A stretch of 64,000 nucleotides of DNA from the NCBI GenBank assembly GCA_001784175.1, contig MFPR01000006.1:62001-126000 (forward strand), given 5' to 3'. The notes beneath the pieces are model-generated. The model was not told the DNA's origin, did not search any database, and worked only from the letters and a program-made list of their open reading frames with translations. Below, in pieces: positions 62,501 through 64,000 of the stretch. Origin of the DNA: Candidatus Lindowbacteria bacterium RIFCSPLOWO2_12_FULL_62_27. Its GTDB lineage: Bacteria; Lindowbacteria; 2-12-FULL-62-27. The translations under genes and the position numbers were made by a program. Each line of letters opens with the position of its first letter. Position 1 is the first letter of the stretch.

Positions 62501-64000
62501 CGACCGCCCGGTCCGCCACCTCCGATTCGTCGGCGCCGGCGTTCGCGGGTCTTGCGAGCGCGACGGACGTCGCGTCGGGCGGGAAGGTCAATCTTTCGTG
62601 GACGGCGGCGACGGACTCGACGCCGCCCATTACGTACAACATATATTTCACCAACGACACTGGCGCGCAGGTCTCGAAATCGTACGTGGACAATACGCCC
62701 GACCTCACGACGGCCTCGACGAGCTATCAGGTCACGGGCCTCCGGAACGGCTGGACGTACTGGTTTACCGTGCGCGCTGAAGACGCGACGACGGGCAGTG
62801 TGGGCCCGCACGGCGGCCTGCAGGACACCAACCTCGTCGAGCGGTCCGCGACGCCGTCCGGAAACACGGCGCCGGTCGCGAACGCGCAGTCGGTGAGCAC
62901 GAACCAGAACACATCCAAAACGATCACGCTGACCGGTAGCGACGCCAACGGCGACCCGCTGACGTTCGCGATCGGTTCGGCCCCGGCGAACGGCGCTCTG
63001 GGCGCGGTAACGTCGGCGGGCGCGACGTCGGCGACCGTCGTCTACACGCCGAACGCCAACTTCAACGGCGCCGACAATTTCATCTTCACGGCAAGCGACG
63101 GCGTTCTGACGAGCGGCAGCGCGACCGTCTCGATCACCGTCAACGCCCCGCCGCAGGGCAAGCCCGCCATTTACATCGCGCACCACTGGCACATGCACCA
63201 GCCGATCTACTGGCCGGACGAAAACGTCGTCGCGACCGAGAACAACGGCCGGTACGGCTTCAGCGTCGTGTCCGTTCACAGCGACCGCACCGGCCCCTAC
63301 ACGACGTGGCCGGCGGACGCGGTCCAGAACGCGATGTGGAACGGCCTTGCGCACGGCGGCGCGTCGGTGAGTTTCACGGGGTCGCTGACCGAAAATCTGA
63401 ACACGCTGGAGGGTTCGGGCTGGGGATTCTACGGCTGGAAGAACCGCTGGCGCGAATCGCAGAACTGGACGACGTCTCTGGGCAACAAGCGTCTCGACAT
63501 CGTGATCTTCCCGTATTTCCACTCGATGCAGCCTCTGATTCCCGACAAGTGGGTGCGGTCGGGCATTCAGCGGTACAAGGGGATGTACGCGGGCACGTGG
63601 TCGACGGGGACGCTCTCCAAGGGCATGTTTCCCTCGGAAAATTCTCTGTCCCCGCACATGATCCCGGCCCTGGTCGACGAGGGCATCGAATGGGTGATGG
63701 TCGACAACGTCCATTTCGACCGCGCGACCCAGGGCTATCCGTGGAGTTCCAGCGGCAACCTCTACGAGCCGAATCCTTCCGACATCGTGAATCCGAATCC
63801 GAACGACTGGGTGCAGTTGACCAACATCTGGGCGCCGACGAAAATTTCCGGCCGGTGGGGACACCAGCCTCATTATGTGGAGTATGTGGACCCGACGACG
63901 GGCGTATCGAAGAAGATCATCGCGATTCCGACGGAACGCTACATGGGCAACGAGGACGGCCGCGGCGGTTACGGGGCTCTGCAGTACGAGTCGGTGATCT
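59563..64000 (+). CDS. Giant secreted enzyme with GH13 and GH57 domains, incomplete at window edge
   Basis: 1479 codons present, still open at the edge. Signal peptide ends AHA. GH13 alpha-amylase barrel about 40-560: DGFRVDAIKHVN (nucleophile Asp277), FMFGEAF (acid/base Glu311), RFADNHDVARF (Asp392). Then an SbsA-type Ig-like domain, a tandem duplication of starch-binding-like beta domain plus FN3 (starting near residues 662 and 883), and a cadherin-like Ig (PVANAQSVSTNQNTSKTITL). A GH57 domain opens at 1207 (HHWHMHQPIYW). Both families act on alpha-glucans. The start overlaps the LacI stop. An antisense frame over most of it is spurious. Confidence 0.9.
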   Translation, partial: MREGRKIQKRPRAGYALPVLALFCILLPAASAHAWVLSDLQIPDTWAGHAYNPSPSDWRKFGVYQLMTDRFYDGDPSNNNTHNMSVSFSEPSNVIPTEGHRRTIGGDFKGLTDHLDYIKSLGFDVIWISGPLFGTEANGYAPTTYNALDPKLGTVAEFRALIDAAHARGMYVIVDCVANHFANWFIDQGFNGGGWGTPQYKTGTDKRYGATFGDAIGTNDFHYNGNISDWNDAFQLEHGELVGLDDLKTDEAYVRNYVISKYSNMIKAFDIDGFRVDAIKHVNIWDWAQLASAWRAAAKSVGKNNFFMFGEAFSGGDGAVGYYTGNKGGTGTKIMNGMMDYVFYLSGQPWKLFTDPWGLKGWIANMNNANYDMGQGDGTTWTFGNMNVRFADNHDVARFLSSGDQDRMLSVAGLMTTIEGVGGLYYGSEQAFNTGGTDGRGAYAAMFDHPFQWDNASGDNFNQAFWLYKKIARMMAARRRIGDGLGFGTTLMDPQNGIFAYKRGSDAFIAINGTNFQQSATYNLGVSGRFVNLVDSTVVNGPTVTITLPKYEVGIWIKDGDPVLEPMVTSITPSHGSSYSGSTITITFDQAMDPVTTAAAASVTPSAGGTWSVSGNQLTLSGAAFAAGAQYTVRIANTARAAGAGGKAMFGGFLSRFKGSYASPVVNGNVVTFNYSGGGSAKIKGSWQITGGSNGNYTAAYSSSWVGPSEPMVQSNGLWTVTLTLTANTTFEYGFEIDGAWTNDPVNSNHATSGNDRFTTGNSVVANDSVPPVFGGLASAADAVTSGKVNLSWTAATDSSLPVKYNIYWTNDAGVSAAKTYVDATPNATTQQTTYQVTGLVNGDTYWFVVRAEDATTGNGGPGGGKEDTNLVERPARPTGVSSPVVNGAVATFNYVGGAVAKVKGSWKVTGGSAGVYTAIYDTQWDGGLATPMVLNGSVWTITLTLDPNKTFEYGFDIDGAWTNDPLNANHAANGNDQLTTARSATSDSSAPAFAGLASATDVASGGKVNLSWTAATDSTPPITYNIYFTNDTGAQVSKSYVDNTPDLTTASTSYQVTGLRNGWTYWFTVRAEDATTGSVGPHGGLQDTNLVERSATPSGNTAPVANAQSVSTNQNTSKTITLTGSDANGDPLTFAIGSAPANGALGAVTSAGATSATVVYTPNANFNGADNFIFTASDGVLTSGSATVSITVNAPPQGKPAIYIAHHWHMHQPIYWPDENVVATENNGRYGFSVVSVHSDRTGPYTTWPADAVQNAMWNGLAHGGASVSFTGSLTENLNTLEGSGWGFYGWKNRWRESQNWTTSLGNKRLDIVIFPYFHSMQPLIPDKWVRSGIQRYKGMYAGTWSTGTLSKGMFPSENSLSPHMIPALVDEGIEWVMVDNVHFDRATQGYPWSSSGNLYEPNPSDIVNPNPNDWVQLTNIWAPTKISGRWGHQPHYVEYVDPTTGVSKKIIAIPTERYMGNEDGRGGYGALQYESVI

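Noticed and set aside
59494-63873. A 1459-codon open frame on the minus strand
   Set aside because: It runs antisense to the GH13-GH57 gene, whose frame has intact catalytic motifs. The antisense product is Arg/Val/His-rich with no domain, typical of a GC-rich shadow frame.

Overview
The window is GC-rich (well above half G+C by eye, with intermittent AT-rich patches) and reads like a chromosome fragment of a diderm bacterium. It has a TolC/RND pair, an OmpA-like lipoprotein with calcium-binding repeats, several lipobox or signal-peptide proteins and a large two-component/chemosensory repertoire. The gene mix (a bacterial histone-fold protein, DUF5985 genes, lamin-tail surface proteins, giant glycoside hydrolases) suits an uncultured or candidate-phylum lineage (Elusimicrobiota-, Omnitrophota- or delta-proteobacterium-like). 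I cannot place it more precisely from sequence alone. No rRNA or complete tRNA gene was seen.

Layout. 1-2.7 kb: edge of an accessory island with an AbiE type IV toxin-antitoxin pair (toxin cut by the window edge), an ORF6N protein, and two 40-bp copies of a tRNA-Gln 3' end flanking a VapBC-like cassette. 2.7-7 kb: histone-fold protein, erythromycin-esterase-like lipoprotein, a compact operon PPOX/DUF1801/DoxX/tag, a zinc-ribbon protein and a cold-shock protein. 7.2-12.1 kb: TetR remnant, TolC, and an RND pump whose likely start codon is CTG. 12-17.2 kb: two DUF5985 membrane proteins, a decayed neighbour, a TPR gene ending at a palindromic MITE, MFS and TauE transporters, PadR, RadC, XRE regulator.

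17.3-34.1 kb (minus strand): a run of 13 genes with stop/start overlaps or gaps of at most 14 bp: PadR, a four-module lamin-tail secreted protein, CheW, CheR-TPR, CheW, MCP, CheA-REC, CheB, a REC-REC kinase, an Rcp1-like regulator, a REC-kinase-REC hybrid, a receiver protein and a FapA/DUF342 protein. It looks like one long operon for an alternative chemosensory pathway; no flagellar or pilus genes are present. 34.2-41.6 kb: a second PadR with a HAAS-like membrane protein, a DadA-like oxidoreductase, a membrane hybrid kinase and a REC-GAF-HD-GYP-STAS protein. 41.8-45.1 kb: HigBA-type toxin-antitoxin, a 253-bp inverted-repeat element and two unknown exported proteins. 45.2-50.6 kb: DUF167, GDPD, a GH63-like hydrolase, OmpA lipoprotein, receiver and a thioredoxin/5'-nucleotidase-C fusion. 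50.6-57.1 kb: flippase, TIGR04372 glycosyltransferase, GT2-GT4 fusion and a TPR protein. 57.1-58.2 kb: a REP-associated tyrosine transposase element whose 29-bp inverted ends also bound two short MITEs elsewhere in the window. 58.3-64 kb: a LacI regulator with a consensus promoter/operator, translationally coupled to a very large secreted enzyme carrying both a GH13 and the beginning of a GH57 catalytic domain; it runs off the window.

Mobile and decaying DNA is frequent: att-like tRNA tails, three copies of one RAYT/MITE family, a second MITE family, an IS91-like remnant and two pseudogenes with internal deletions. Several regulator or toxin genes (ORF6N, PadR at 34095, higB at 42502, DadA at 35925) have a -10 box so close to the start codon that leaderless transcription is likely.
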